The notes below the pieces were generated by a model that worked only from the letters and a program-made list of their open reading frames with translations, was not told where the DNA came from and made no database searches. From positions 1 to 64,000 of the forward strand of contig JAUCBJ010001762.1 of NCBI GenBank assembly GCA_032718475.1: 64,000 nucleotides of DNA. The letters run 5' to 3'. The stretch comes from Nemertoderma westbladi. Its lineage: Eukaryota; Xenacoelomorpha; Nemertodermatida; Nemertodermatidae. Shown here in pieces: positions 33,349 to 45,176 of the stretch (position 1 is its first letter; every line of letters begins with the position of its first letter). The position numbers were made by a program, and so were the translations under genes.

Positions 33349-34188
33349 ATGCAGCCTGAAGTAGTGTACGTAGGGCCGTACTTAGTGGATAATAGGGGAA
33401 TTAAGTTAGTGGGATGTGCGGATCCGCATGAGGGCGAACCCGAGGTTAACCCCGAGGATTCGGTCTCGTCGGTTAGCGAGAACCCCAGAAAGCGGGGGAA
33501 AGTTAGTAGGACAGAGAGGCGACGGGAGTCCGTCGCGACCGATAAGTCCGCTACATCCTCCGCATAAGCAAGAAGGATGTTCCAGATAGATCTGGCGTGT
33601 CAACTAGACATGGGGGCGTTAGACCAGAAAGAATTAGAGAGGCAGTTGGATGAGGGAACTGTTATTAGAGAAAGAGAGGGAGTTGGCGAGGGAGTGTAGA
33701 GAGAGGGCCGAGAGGGTGGTGAGGAATTGTAGAGAGCAAGAAGAGAGAGAGATGAACGAGAGTAAAGAGCGAGAGGCAAAAGTAGAGAACGAGCGTAAAG
33801 AGCGAGAGGCGAAAGTAGAGAACGAGCGTAAAGAGCGAGAAGTGAGGGTAGAGAGAGAGGCAAACGAGCGTAGAGAGCGGGAGGCGAGGGAGGCAGAATT
33901 AGCGAATCAAAGTTTACGAGAGGATAGAGAGAGAGAGAGTGAGCGGGAAAGCGTATGCGGGATGATATGCATGCCCAGTTAAGGGGGCTTATGCAATATC
34001 AGGCCAAGCAAAAGTGCCGACTAGAACTGGCCCAATTGGGATTATCTGAGAGTGAGGATGGCTCGGGTAGCATTTACGAGGAGTCAGAAGTAATGGAGAC
34101 ATTTGTTAATACCCCACTTACAGGCACCGGACGACAGATGCAAGACTGGTGCAACCGTACGGGTGGGGGGGGGGGGGGGGGGGGGTAA
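33349..34188 (+). pseudogene. Degenerate Gag N-terminal region with E/R-rich coiled coil
   Basis: Frames at 33349-33567, 33650-33982 and 33955-34188 appear to be pieces of one Gag-like N-terminus. The middle piece is almost wholly Glu/Arg/Lys with a repeated EREAKVENERK unit (~33770-33860), predicted coiled coil. The third ends in a 21-nt G run read as poly-Gly. Frame changes between pieces and the lack of a single start indicate decay. Confidence 0.5.
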
Positions 34189-34264
34189 TAATATCGTTAG
34201 AGGGCATTAATATTAATAGTACCGTAGTAGACAACCCTAATCAAAACTTTCATTGCATGAAATA

Positions 34265-34460
34265 ATCTTTTACCTGGTAACAATAATTCTAATTTAAATA
34301 TAATTAAATGTTAAATATACAAAATAATAACTCTAATTTAAACACACAATATAATCTAAATAATAATTTTAATTCAAACGAACAAAATAATCCTAATTCT
34401 AATTTAAATATACAAAATAATTTAAATAATAATCCGAATTCTGAACAAAATAATTTAAAT
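34265..34460. repeat. AT-rich Asn/Leu low-complexity repeat
   Basis: Degenerate repeats of AATAATTCTAATTTAAATA with variants. In some frames it would encode Asn-rich sequence, but stops are frequent. Confidence 0.6.
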
Positions 34461-34544
34461 AATTAAAATAATTTAGACGGTAATATTGTTGATAACGGTG
34501 CTGTTAATACGAACGCAGCAAACGTAGGTGGTCCGACAAGCGAG

Positions 34545-34700
34545 AGCCTGCAAGGCCACGTAGTTAGTACGCAGGGAGTAGCAGGGATGAGTCACCCCGA
34601 CGGGAGCCTGCAAGGCCACGTTGTTAGGCAAGGAGGAGCGGGGGTGAGTCAACCAGACGGGAGCCTGCAAGGCCACGCAGTGGTAGAGGGAGAGGTGGGG
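34545..34700 (+). repeat. Tandem repeat encoding SLQGH units
   Basis: GAGCCTGCAAGGCCACG recurs three times with ~54-60 bp spacing inside an open frame (34587-34883), giving repeated PDGSLQGHxV units. It probably belongs to a low-complexity Gag linker. Confidence 0.65.
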
Positions 34701-35798
34701 GTGAATAGACCCAGCCGCAGTAGATATAGTGCGTCGACTAGCGAGGGGAGTAGAAGCGAAGTAGGAGATAGTGAAGTAGTAGGTGGCGAGTGGGGGGGGG
34801 GGGGGGGGATATGGGCACCCCACGATGAGAGATTAGTGGTGAGAGGGGGGGGCAGAGAATGTCCCACGAGCGTCGGCGGATAATGCACAGGGTGAGTTAG
34901 GTGAACCGCGGCACCTGACGATGGAGAATAGTAGGGGGATTACGAGTATCCCCAGCAGCGTCCAACCGGCTAGAGAGAGAGAGGTTGGCTCCGTGAGCGG
35001 GCGAGCGACAAGACATCGAGTCCAGTTGGAAGACAGAAGAAGAACAGTGGAGTTTAACTGGGAGGTCGAAGAGAGATCTCATGAGCGGGAACGCTACACT
35101 GAAGAGAGAAGAAGTGAAGAGAATAGAAGAAGCGTTGCTACGAGCGACTGGAGAGCGAGGACGGACAGCGAACCGTAGGTAGTAGAGATGGAGTTGGAGA
35201 GTCACTGGGGTCGAACTCTGGGAGATTGCCGTTGCCCCGGAGAGAAGCACCGCACACTAAGAGAAGGGTACAGAACGTACCGATACGAGGAAGAGAACAG
35301 GAGAGGTACGGTAGTACGGTAGAGTACAGTATGGAGAGTACGGTAGTCGCGGGGAGGACTTCTTGAATTATTTGAGAAGGTTAAACTTCGGTTCGGAAGG
35401 GCACATGCAGACTGCAGGACATACTGTAGGCCTTACTGCACATAACTATAGGCCATGCTGGGAGAGATAGTGTAGGCGATAGGGTAGCGCGAACGACAGG
35501 ATTAGATCCGGAAGTCGCGGAGTATATACCGGTAGGTAGGCAAGAAGTGGATAGGCCTATATCGGTACCAGCACCGCAGCATGACTATAATATGCAGGGA
35601 CATAACATATATCCAGGGGAGGGGAGAGTTATTGCAGATAGATGTATGGGCCTCAATATATTAACATCAACCCCAGTACCAAACATACCGGTGGGGGGGG
35701 GGGGGGGGGGGGGGGCAGGGTGACATTCCCCCATTACAATATCAACATTAGACTCAAACAGGAATAAGAACATCGAACCCCCTGGACGAGAACAGGTC
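34701..35798 (+). other. Low-complexity gag region, no clear gene
   Basis: Contains a 17-nt G run (34792-34808), an Arg/Glu-rich frame at 34921-35178, and a 23-nt G run (35693-35715) shortly before the main gag ORF. No domain is recognised. The frame of the following gag ORF is closed by a stop at ~35750. Confidence 0.4.
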
Positions 35799-37208
35799 GT
35801 GCGACACGGAAATATGGAAGCCGTTACCCCCAATGGTATATCCGACGCAAACAAAGTCAACAGGCCCGACGGGCGGACCGCACCCAACAGGAGAATCTGT
35901 ACAGCATCCTTCGAACCCATTGGAAGCACAGGCAATGGGGATGGCAACACATATCGATGCACTCAAGACCAGAATCGAATTACCACCAGTAGAACCATTA
36001 GAACCGGAAGCAGACCGGAAGAATACCTGCAATTCCGACGCATGTACAGCAACGAGATATTAAGTAAGAACCTGACGCAGGCGGAGTGCCTAAGATATCT
36101 ACAGGTATATACAGGAGGCCCAGCATACGACATCATGAGGCAGTATCAGGGCATCGAGGGTGGCTTCACGACTGCATGGCGGGCCCTAGACAGGGAATAC
36201 GGACACCCAGCCAAGATCATCCGGCAGACCTTAAGGGGGATAACATCGGCTGGCCTACAGGATAACCCTGTTAGCATAATGACCTTCGCGAACAAGGTCG
36301 AGAAGGCGTTAATCGTGCTGAAGACGCTAGACGCGCCATACGAACTCAGCGCATCTAATAATATCACCACGATAGCGCAGGCACTGCCGATCTGGCTGCG
36401 GAGCAAGTGGAGGAAGATCGCCTTCTCCACTCAGGAGAAGAAAGGTGCGGAGCCAGGGCTAGAGCAAATGTCGAACTTCCTCAACTACGAAGCAGAGTTG
36501 ATTACAGACCCAGTCTATAGTGAGGATAGTTTGGCGAAGGCACCGAAGACCGAATACAACAGGCCTAAACCCGAACATAACGTAAGACAGTCGCTACCAC
36601 ACGCGGCCACACAGGGGGCTACAAGCCCACAGTTAGCTGGGAGTAGGGCCACACCGTGGCAGGGGCAGAAAGAAAATAACAACACAAATAAACATAATCC
36701 CAACATACCCAGTAGGCCGAGTCCAGATAACCAAAACACTAAACAGGTAGATATAAACCTACGCGCGATACGTGAGGGACTATACAGGGAACGCTACAAT
36801 CCAGGATTCGAATGTCAATTGCATAGGGACGGAACCCATAAGACCATGAGCTGTAAGCATTGGCAAGCGTTGCCTAAACAAGATTGTATAGCCTACGCGG
36901 ACGCAAACGGACTATGTCATCGATGCGTGGTAGAAGGACACAGATCTGGAGAGTGTAGAGAAACAGCGATAGGAGATGACGAGACTGGAGGCCAAACAAT
37001 GGCTACAAGCACGACAGGAGCAAGGAGAAAGAGGAAAGTACTACTCGGGGTAGTGCCAGTGAAGATAACAGGAAGGGGCGGCCGATCAGTCACAACATTG
37101 ATGCTGGTCAACAGTGGAGCAGCCTTCACACTGGTGGAGAATTGGGTGGCCGAGGAGATAGGGTTACAGATGAAGCCGAGTAGGTTGTCGGTAACTACAT
37201 GGCCCTAA
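35799..37208 (+). pseudogene. BEL/Pao Gag-protease, truncated by a LINE2 copy
   Basis: 469 codons from an initial GTG; the first ATG is 15 nt later. Residues ~75-235 are DUF1759-type Gag (EEYLQFRRMYSNEIL...CLRYLQ...AWRALDREYG). The Gln/Asn-rich linker is followed by one partial knuckle (C339...H347...C352) and one complete knuckle CHRCVVEGHRSGEC. The protease box reads LVNSGA (436-441) where LLDSGS is usual, so the catalytic Asp is Asn. The ORF ends where LINE2 sequence begins; the rest of the protease reappears at 39610-39977. Confidence 0.8.
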
Positions 37209-39609
37209 AGACTATGTATCTCTGGAAATGGATTGTTTTCGGCTGGAACCCAGTTCAAGAAGCGAACTGGAAAGCTATGGACTCATAGTGGACCCAGTGG
37301 TCACAAGTCCCAGATAGACCATATTCTGTTTCGTAGGAAATACAGGAGCTCTATACAAGACTGTAATGCATTTACACTTCGACCTTTCTCCAGTGATCAC
37401 CGCCTCATTGTGGCCAAGGTAAGACTTAGTCTGCGTGCTAGCAGAACAACGAAATCTGCCTTGCCGCGGCATGACTGGTCCTCTCTGTTGCAACAGCCAA
37501 GTGTGAGATCCAGCTTCACACTAAAGCTGAGCAACAGGTATGAGGTTCTTGCCTCTGAGGCGGCAGATCACTGTGAGTGCTATACTGCCTTTACAGAAGC
37601 AGTTAAGTTAGCAGCTGCAGAAACAGTTCCTGTATACCCTCGAAACAGGAAAAGGGCCCCCTGGACTGACAACAAAATTCAGAAGTGCCGAAATGACCTT
37701 CATAAGGCGCAGAAATAGTCCCGACTCAAACAGACTACAACGGCCAAGAATGCAGTTAAGGCTGCATCTAGGTCCCTGAACAGGCAGTACTCTGCTAATC
37801 TACAGGAGCTAATAAACCAACAGGTTGATGCCATCAATGATGCTGACGACAGCAGGCAATCATCCCAGGCATGGAAATCGATCAATCTGCTTACTGGGCG
37901 GAAAAGCCAACCAACCACCAAGGTTAAGGCTGAATCACCAGCCGATCGCCTCAATGGTTGGAAAGCCCACTTTGAAAAGCTCCTCAATAATGACAGGGTA
38001 TTGCCTGATAACTTTATAGAAGTAAAAGTGTCTGAGTCTGTACTCCCAGATATTCCCATTGGCGATATCTCCTTTGCAGAAGTGAAGGCTGCTGCAAAGA
38101 GCATTAAGACCAATCGTGCCAGTGGAGTAGATGGTGTTCCCCCTGAGGTCTTTAAAATACCTGAGTGTTTAAAGCTCATCTATCCCATCATAGTAGACAT
38201 GTACCGAACAACAAGAGTCCCACAAGAAATGAAAACAAATAAGTTGGTGCCAGTTCCCAAGAAGGGCAACCTAGCACTCTATGGTTCTTTTCGGGGAATC
38301 TCATTGATCTCGATTGCTGCAAAGCTATACAATAGGATTATATTAAATCGCATCAGGGATCCCATTGAGAGACTGCTCCGTGGAAATCGAATGGGTTCCG
38401 TAAAGGTCGTGGGACCATGGAGCCCATTTTGGCACTTATAAGGATAATTGAAGAGTTATCAAAAAAGAAAGACAGGCATCTGGCTGTTATCTTTGTTGAC
38501 TTCTTCAAGGCCTTTGATTCAGTCTCTCGCTCACTTATGTTCAGCATACTTTCATTATATGGGATTCCTGATGAAATTATTGCAGCAATCAGATCAGTAT
38601 ACGATGGTTCGACAACATTTGTGTCTACTGTTGACAGTGACACAGAACCATTTGAAGAGTTATGGGGCGTCCTCCAAGGAGATAATGAACAAGAATGGTG
38701 CAAGTTAGTGCACCATTCTTGTTCATTATTGTGGTTGACTATGTTCTACGCATGTCCTTAGATCATTAGAATGATGATGGGGTGATGATAACTCCACCTA
38801 CTGGATCCGGAAGTCGAGGAAATCCTGCCAAGTACCTAACTGATCTAGACTTTGCTGATGACTTAGGTGTACTCTCAGAATCATTAGAGGGAGCCCAACG
38901 GCTCCTCAGCTCATTAGAACATGCTGCTTCTAGTGTTGGTCTTTTTATTAACTCCAGAAAGACAAAAATTCTGACAGTTAACTTTGAAAGTCCTCAGCAA
39001 GTCTCCGATCGGATGAGCATACGCTCAAAGGATGGTATGCTTGAGCATGTGGACGACTTCTGTTACCTGGGATCATTGATCCGGAAGTCAGGTGAGGACC
39101 TTCGAATACGTAAGGGAAAGGCATGGGCAGCCTTGAATAGGCTTTCCAGGATTTGGAAGTCACCGAGAATTAATCGGAAACTTAAGGTCCGATTATTTAG
39201 AGCAGCAGTAGTTCCAGTACAAGAATGCTATGCCGGGTTCATTGTGTCAAGTACAATGCACACATCTCCAACGAGACACTATATAACATTGGAGGTGTCT
39301 CATTGGTTCCCCCAAGCTTGACACTAGAACAAAATCGCCTCTTCTTTGCAGGACATTGCTTTCGCCGTGAGGACCAGCCAGTGCATAATCTTGTACTTTG
39401 GCAGCCTCATGGAGTGAATAAGCATGGTGGACAGCCCATGACTTTCTTGAGACGCAACTTAAAGGACACTGGCCTTACAGATGCGGATGATCTAGCAAAT
39501 TTCATGGGTGATAGGGAGTTGTGGCGGTGCAATTTTGTTGACAAGCCGGCACAGCATTCTTAAAAATGCAGCTGCAATGCAGCATGCCGATCCTAGTAGT
39601 AGTAGTAGT
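37209..39609 (+). pseudogene. LINE2 copy C1: endonuclease C-terminus plus reverse transcriptase, broken
   Basis: Starts inside the APE endonuclease (QIDHILFRRK and SDHRLIVAKVRL near 37310-37430). It continues through the RT (RGISLISIAAKLYNR, VDFFKAFDSVSRS, DFADDLGVLSES) and ends with the downstream domain (RLFFAGHCFRREDQ) and a (TAG)n tail. Frameshifts occur near 37718, 38390 and 38690, the last at a 21-bp inverted duplication. A deletion near 39220 removes ~70 bp present at 44720-44790. It interrupts the BEL/Pao protease. Confidence 0.85.
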
Positions 39610-39977
39610 ACTGTCTCAACTAAGGATGAGGTCCTGGAGATGAGGACGGGATGCACCGGGATGTGACTATGGGGCGACCATAGACCCCATTCAGATCATA
39701 GAATCGATCAATATTAATGCCAGGAGACCAACTGACATCGAGGTCGAGCAGTACCGGTTCCTGGACGATATCGATTTTTCAATACCAGAGGTGGAATTCT
39801 CGAAGGTATCCATCATAGTGGGTATGGACTGCCCGTCGGCCCACTAAAGAGTACAGACGATCTTCGGGGAAGACAAACAGTGGGATCCGACAGCGATTCT
39901 CACGCCGTTCGGATGGATGCTTAGCGGCCCAATTAAAACCAAGATTCCACACAGGGTGTCGGAGACATCAGGGTGCA
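39610..39977 (+). pseudogene. BEL/Pao protease distal part, copy 1
   Basis: The reading frame gives RPTDIEVEQYRFLDDIDFS...VSIIVGMDCPSAH, an in-frame stop, then TPFGWMLSGPI. This is the conserved order after the protease in BEL/Pao polyproteins. It ends at the tandem-duplication junction. The second copy at 47842-48223 continues further. Confidence 0.8.
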
Positions 39978-40866
39978 TTAACACCAATATTTCCGGTGAA
40001 TAGTATTTCGGAATCTAGCGCAACCCCCGGGAAGTTAAATCGGCGTCACTTCCCTGAATTGGAACCAACGGCAACACAGCATGTAGGTAGATGGATACTG
40101 TGTCGCTCATTCTTAACATCAAAACACTAATAATTATCTCTGCCAACTGCTAATATATTTACAATAGGAAAATACACGTAGTCTAACACCAACAGTTGTT
40201 ACTAAAATAGCAGACTTCAAAAAATCTTTAAAATAATGTAATTCCAGATGGTGTAATGGTGCAAATTTTCGATGATGGATAACAGATCCCTGGTGAAGAA
40301 TATCTGGTTTTAGTAGTAGCATGGGGTTCTCTATATATGTATTATTTTCATTTTGAATTGAAATTTAGCGCACAGTTGGACCAATCCATTTCATTCATTG
40401 CTGAGAAGAAGTGACGTCTGTAATCGTTTATATGGTGTATTATATACGTGTGGTGTATTATATAGGTTTATATGGTGTAGTGCTTGATAGTATTAGACTA
40501 ATAGAGGATAAGTGTTGATTAAATTGTACAATAGTTTGGTCAGTAATTATTGTTTAATAGGATACATTAGTGTTATACACAGATTCTATTTAATATATAC
40601 ACCATAAAAATATAAATAATATTAAAAAATAAAAATTCTGGCTCACCCACTAACGAGGAGGGCAGTGAAACTTTCTCTGGGAATGAATGTAAGAGAAAAA
40701 TCTATTTTTTATATTTCATGCAATCTTTTTAAAATTTGTAGAACAATTTGGGGGGAGGCGTTCCAGGTACCTGAACCAAGACAGACATTATATTCTAGGA
40801 CATGGTGTAAATATAACATATATTTATGTGATGTGGTTTATTATTGAGTTTTGTTTGCATTTACAG

Positions 40867-41047
40867 AGAGGAGATGAATATAATGGAGCAGCACAATATA
40901 GCAAATACAGACAAGATACATTTCAACTTTCTCTTGAAAACAGCGGCTCATTTGAATTAATAGTTAATGCAGCGATTCCTATAAATTCCGAGTCAACTAC
41001 ATTCGCATTGAATGGTTCTACAAGCACTGTTGTGATTTCTTACTTTG
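40867..41047 (+). CDS. Candidate host exon 3 (duplicate, copy B)
   Basis: Same splice signals and frame as 26980-27160; the one visible amino-acid change is Met to Val near the end. Because the duplication starts inside the preceding intron, exon 2 is not duplicated. This copy is either a tandem alternative exon or a dead duplicate. Confidence 0.45.
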
Positions 41048-41072
41048 GTAGGTAATATTAGTCCTATCCATA

Positions 41073-41197
41073 CACTACTACTACAACTATCGGCATACTG
41101 CATTGCAACTGCATTATATATATTACAAATATATTAAGACTAATGTGCCGGCTTGTCGACAAAATTACGCCGCCACAACTCCCTATCACCCATTAGG
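41073..41197 (-). pseudogene. Degenerate LINE2 3' tail (copy B)
   Basis: Duplicate of 27186-27310. Confidence 0.6.
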
Positions 41198-41369
41198 CTC
41201 ATTCCCTGCAAATGTCAAACTAATAATTGAATCGAGAGTACACGTTTATTACAAAAACATTTTGGTTTTCGTGGTAAAATTAGTTAATTATTTATTTAGT
41301 AACAGCACAATTTTTTAAAATTAATAATATTCTAGTGATTTAATTAATAAAACAATAATGAGTTAAAAA

Positions 41370-42602
41370 TCATGTAGGTTGATGTTCATAGTTCATTAAA
41401 AACAGGGCAGCCTTCAGCTTCGACAATCCACGAGGAAATGAGGTGCAATTATTGTAATGGGTGGCTTCTGTTGCTTGGCAACTGCATAAACAGCAAATGC
41501 ATGAATCGATAGGTGACCAGCAGTTCGGTGTGGAACATAGCTTATGGTGGCAACCGTTTGATACTAGCTGTGCCATTGATCGCCGCCGATAGCCTGTTAA
41601 ACCTGCTAAGTTAGTGTCAGAGCTCGAAGCGTTGTCAATTGATTCTAGAATAGGGGTGGACCGGGCATATTTCGGGATTCCGCACCACATTTTCCAGTAA
41701 AAGGCACGTACTTTGCGTATATGTTCCAAAGAGTTAATATTATCTTTTGTGGTGAATATATCACAACCATATGTTACTGTCGGAAGGACAATAGCTATGT
41801 ATAATCTCCTAGCGGTTTCCATGTTAGTCATTGGTAGGTTGACTTTGGTGGCGATTCGAGCACAACATGCTATACCTTTCTTATATAGGTGTGTGTAGTG
41901 TTTGCTGGCGCCGTTCTTTGTGGATAGTACCACTCCTAGATATTCGAAACTATCACAAAATTCTATACTTTGTCCCATATATGTCAATATATCTGATCTT
42001 GCCGGGTGTCCACCTCTCCTGAATTTTACGGATTTTGTTTTCGACAAATCGACTGTCAGATTGTTTACCCTGCAGTATTCAGCAAGTTTATCCAGTGATT
42101 CTTGTACATCAGCTATTGTTTGTCCAGCGATTACAAGGTCGTCCGCATACATCCATATCCAACATGCTGCTATAGCTATCGCAGCAGGGAGATCGTGTAC
42201 AAATAGTGCAAATAATAAAGGTGAGAGTTTGTCGCCTTCAACTACCCCGATTGTTTGCGCAATCGGATCTAATACGTAATTGTCGATGCAGATACATACA
42301 AAATTAATTGCTAGGATGGACCATAGTACTTCTATAAACTTTTTGCTTACACCGCAGGATGAAAGCTTGGTGCATAGTAGCTCCCTGTTCACAGAATCGA
42401 AGGCCTTAGTGAAATCGATGAAAACACAAAATAAGTGGCCTCCTGGCAATGAAATAGAGGATGAAATTCGATTGAATAACTGACGGACCGCCATGAGAGT
42501 TGACCTGCCCCGTCTGAATCCATACTGTTCGTCTGGGAAAGCACCCACAGATTCAGCCCATTTATACATTCTGTTTGCTAGGATCGACGTATATGTTTTC
42601 AA
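41370..42602 (-). pseudogene. LINE1-B reverse transcriptase (410 aa open)
   Basis: A long open frame starts in RT motif 1-2 (MKTYTSILANRM..., DEQYGFRRGRSTL). It includes FIDFTKAFDSVNRE (motif A with the first catalytic Asp), GVVEGDKLSPLLFAL (motif B), MYADDLVIAG (motif C) and the YLGVVLSTK thumb motif. It ends with a Cys/His-containing C-terminus (CHHKLC...CICCLC). All RT catalytic residues are present. The upstream part is in another frame (42639-43472), separated by a frameshift near 42620, so the full ORF2 is broken. Confidence 0.87.
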
Positions 42603-42638
42603 GACACGCGATAATTGCCAGGCTCCGATTTTGTTCCT

Positions 42639-43472
42639 TTACCTTTGAATAAGGGCCAATAAGTAGGCGGTCAGCCATATCGCTGGAAGTTTGGCCAGGC
42701 TAAAACAGAGTTGAAATAATACCAGCAGATATGGCAGGATAATACCAATCCCATGTTTCATTGATTCATTTGATATCCCATCAGGTCCAGTGGCTTTCCC
42801 CGATTTCTGATTGGATACGGCCTCTGTAATCTCAGCTCCGTCTATTGGTTTATCAAGGATAATATTGGGCTGTTCAGGCACTGTGGGTAGATTGGGTTTG
42901 TTAGCCGCTGAGAGCTGCGAAGTAAAATGTGTAGTCCATGCCGCCCTTGTTACCTGTTGAGACAACGGCTTTGGTGTCACTTTCGATTTAAGGATTTTCC
43001 AGAATGACACTTTATCCGATTCACATTCTTCTATTATTTTGAGTTCTTCCTTGGCTTCATAACATTTCTTCATACTTATTAGCAAGTTCTTGTAATTTCG
43101 GCGTTGTTGTGTGTATTTATTGCGGTTTTCTGTCGACGGTGTTTCTCGCATTCTGTTGAAACTTTCTGTTACTTCTCTTTTTGCAGTCTGGCAGTCGTTA
43201 TCAAACCAGCGCTTTGTCCGTCTCTCTTTGCGTGGTTTTGCAGAACCATGTAATGCGTTTGCTATATAATCCCACGATGTATCAACCCCTTGCCTTAAAG
43301 CATCCTCTAAGTCGCCACTTTTCAACAGTTTGTTGAGTTTATCAACATCAATCTTCCGAATTGTACGCATTCGTTGTTGTCTGGATTCAAAACCGTCGCA
43401 CACTACATTTACAACTATGGCCTGGTGCTTTGTATTTGTGGTTGGCTTAACAGTAATCTCCACGCGGTTCAA
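42639..43472 (-). pseudogene. LINE1-B endonuclease C-terminus and EN-RT linker
   Basis: 277 aa. It starts in the final APE strands (RVEITVKPTTNTKHQAIVV), has a basic helical linker (KERRTKRWFDNDCQTAKRE), and runs to AEITEAVSNQKSGKATGPDGISNE, the conserved entry to the RT. It contains the intact TTAA (42988-42991) that is the empty counterpart of the MITE in copy A. Confidence 0.83.
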
Positions 43473-43684
43473 TATAGAGTCGTCTACAAATACTAAGTTG
43501 ATTGTGCTCTGTCCGTTCCATGAGTAATATGTTGGAATGTCTGATCATTAATACAGTGTAAATCTGCTGCTGATAAACCACAGCACAATAAATCACCTCG
43601 ATCGTCTGTGTCATCATCTATTCTACAGTTGAAATCACCCGTATAATAACGTTCCCTGTTTTGTTTCTGACGCTGATAATTATT

Positions 43685-45168
43685 AATGTTTAAAGCTCAT
43701 CTATCCCATCATAGTAGACATGTACCGTACAACAAGAGTCCCACAAGAAATGAAAACAAATAAGTTGGTGCCAGTTCCCAAGAAGGGCAACCTAACACTC
43801 TATGGTTCTTTTCGGGGAATCTCATTGATCTCGATTGCTGCAAAACTATACAATAGAATTCTATTAAATCGCATCAGGGATCCCATTGAGAGACTGCTAC
43901 GTGGAAATCAGAATGGGTTCCGTAAAGGTCGTGGGACCATGGAGCCCATTTTGGCACTTAGAAGGATAATTGAAGAGTTATCAAAAAAGAAAGACAGGCA
44001 TCTGGCTGTTATCTTTGTTGAATTCTTCAAGGCCTTTGATTCAGTCTCTCGCTCACGTATGTTCAGCATACTTTCATTATATGGGATTCCTGATGAAATT
44101 ATTGCAGCAATCAGATCAGTATACGATGGTTCGACAACATTTGTGTCTACTGTTGACGGTGACACAGAACCATTTGAAGTGTTATGGGGCGTCCTCCAAG
44201 GAGACACACTTGCACCATTCTTGTTCATTATTGTGGTTGACTATGTTCTACGCATGTCCTTAGATCATCATAATGATGATGGGGTGATGATAACTCCACC
44301 TACTGGCTCCAGAAGTCGAGGAAATCCTGCCAAGTACCTAACTGATCTAGACTTTGCTGATGACTTAGGAGTACTCTCAGAATCATTAGAGGGAGCCCAG
44401 CGGCTCCTCAGCTCATTAGAACATGCTGCTTCTAGTGTTGGTCTTTTTATTAACTCCAGAAAGACCAAAATTCTGACAGTTAACTTTGAAAGTCCTCAGC
44501 AAGTCTCTGATCGGATGAGCATAAGCTCAAAGGATGGTATGCTTGAGCATGTGGACGACTTCTGTTACCTGGGATCATGGATCCGGAAGTCAGGTGAGGA
44601 CCTTCGAATACGTAAGGGTAAGGCATGGGCAGCCTTGAATAGGCTTTCCAGGATTTGGAAGTCACCTAGAATTAATCGGAAACTTAAGGTCCGATTATTT
44701 AGAGCAGCAGTAGTTCCAGTACTCCTCTACGGGAGTCCATGCTGGGCTCTAACTGCTGAGGACACCAAATCTCTGGATGGCACATTCACAAGAATGCTAC
44801 GCCGGGTACATTGTGTCAAGTACAATGCACACATCTCCAACCAGACACTATATAACATTGGAGGTGTCTCATTGGTTCCCCCAAGCTTGACACTAGAACA
44901 AAATCGCCTCCGCTTTGCAGGACATTGCTTTCGCCGTGAGGACCAGCCAGTGCATAATCTTGTACTTTGGCAGCCTCATGGAGTGAATAAGCATGGTGGA
45001 CAGCCCATGACTTTCTTGAGACGCATCTTAAAGGACACTGGCCTTAAAGATGCGGATGATCTAGCAAATGTCATGGGTGATAGGGAGTTGTGGCGGTGCA
45101 ATTTTGTTGACAAGCCGGCACAGCATTCTTAAAAATGCAGCTGCAATGCAGCATGCCGATCCTAGTAG
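43685..45168 (+). mobile_element. LINE2 copy B, 5'-truncated, nested in LINE1-B
   Basis: The 8-bp repeat TAATTATT borders both sides (43677-43684, 45169-45176), and LINE1-A shows the uninterrupted site near 30649-30656. The element lacks the endonuclease and starts at the position equivalent to ~38166 of copy C1, i.e. 5'-truncated. It ends in a TAGTAG tail like its relatives. Its orientation is opposite to its host LINE. Confidence 0.92.
43720..45132 (+). CDS. LINE2 reverse transcriptase, partial ORF2 (470 aa)
   Basis: This is the longest intact LINE2 frame in the window. RT motifs: LVPVPKKGN, RGISLISIAAKLYNR, NQNGFRKGRGT, VIFVEFFKAFDSV (motif A, where the usual first Asp of V-D is Glu and the catalytic D of AFDSV is kept), GVLQGDTLAPFLFI (motif B), LDFADDLGVL (motif C) and CYLGSWIRKS (thumb). 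The C-terminal RLRFAGHCFRRED region is typical of RGI-class LINEs. It begins at an internal Met; the endonuclease and the first RT motifs are missing because of 5' truncation. It could express only by read-through, so function is doubtful. Confidence 0.85.
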   Translation: MYRTTRVPQEMKTNKLVPVPKKGNLTLYGSFRGISLISIAAKLYNRILLNRIRDPIERLLRGNQNGFRKGRGTMEPILALRRIIEELSKKKDRHLAVIFVEFFKAFDSVSRSRMFSILSLYGIPDEIIAAIRSVYDGSTTFVSTVDGDTEPFEVLWGVLQGDTLAPFLFIIVVDYVLRMSLDHHNDDGVMITPPTGSRSRGNPAKYLTDLDFADDLGVLSESLEGAQRLLSSLEHAASSVGLFINSRKTKILTVNFESPQQVSDRMSISSKDGMLEHVDDFCYLGSWIRKSGEDLRIRKGKAWAALNRLSRIWKSPRINRKLKVRLFRAAVVPVLLYGSPCWALTAEDTKSLDGTFTRMLRRVHCVKYNAHISNQTLYNIGGVSLVPPSLTLEQNRLRFAGHCFRREDQPVHNLVLWQPHGVNKHGGQPMTFLRRILKDTGLKDADDLANVMGDRELWRCNFVDKPAQHS

Positions 45169-45176
45169 TAATTATT

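Larger units (their letters stand above)
26109..39977. repeat. Tandem segmental duplication, copy 1 (13.9-kb unit)
   Basis: The sequence at 39978 (TTAACACC...) restarts the sequence found at 26109 immediately after the unit's right end, which is the signature of a head-to-tail duplication. Copy 1 holds host exon 3, LINE1, a LINE3 fragment, an LTR, BEL/Pao gag-protease, LINE2 and a protease remnant. It alone carries the MITE at 29088-29958. An assembly artefact from two haplotypes must be considered. Confidence 0.8.
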
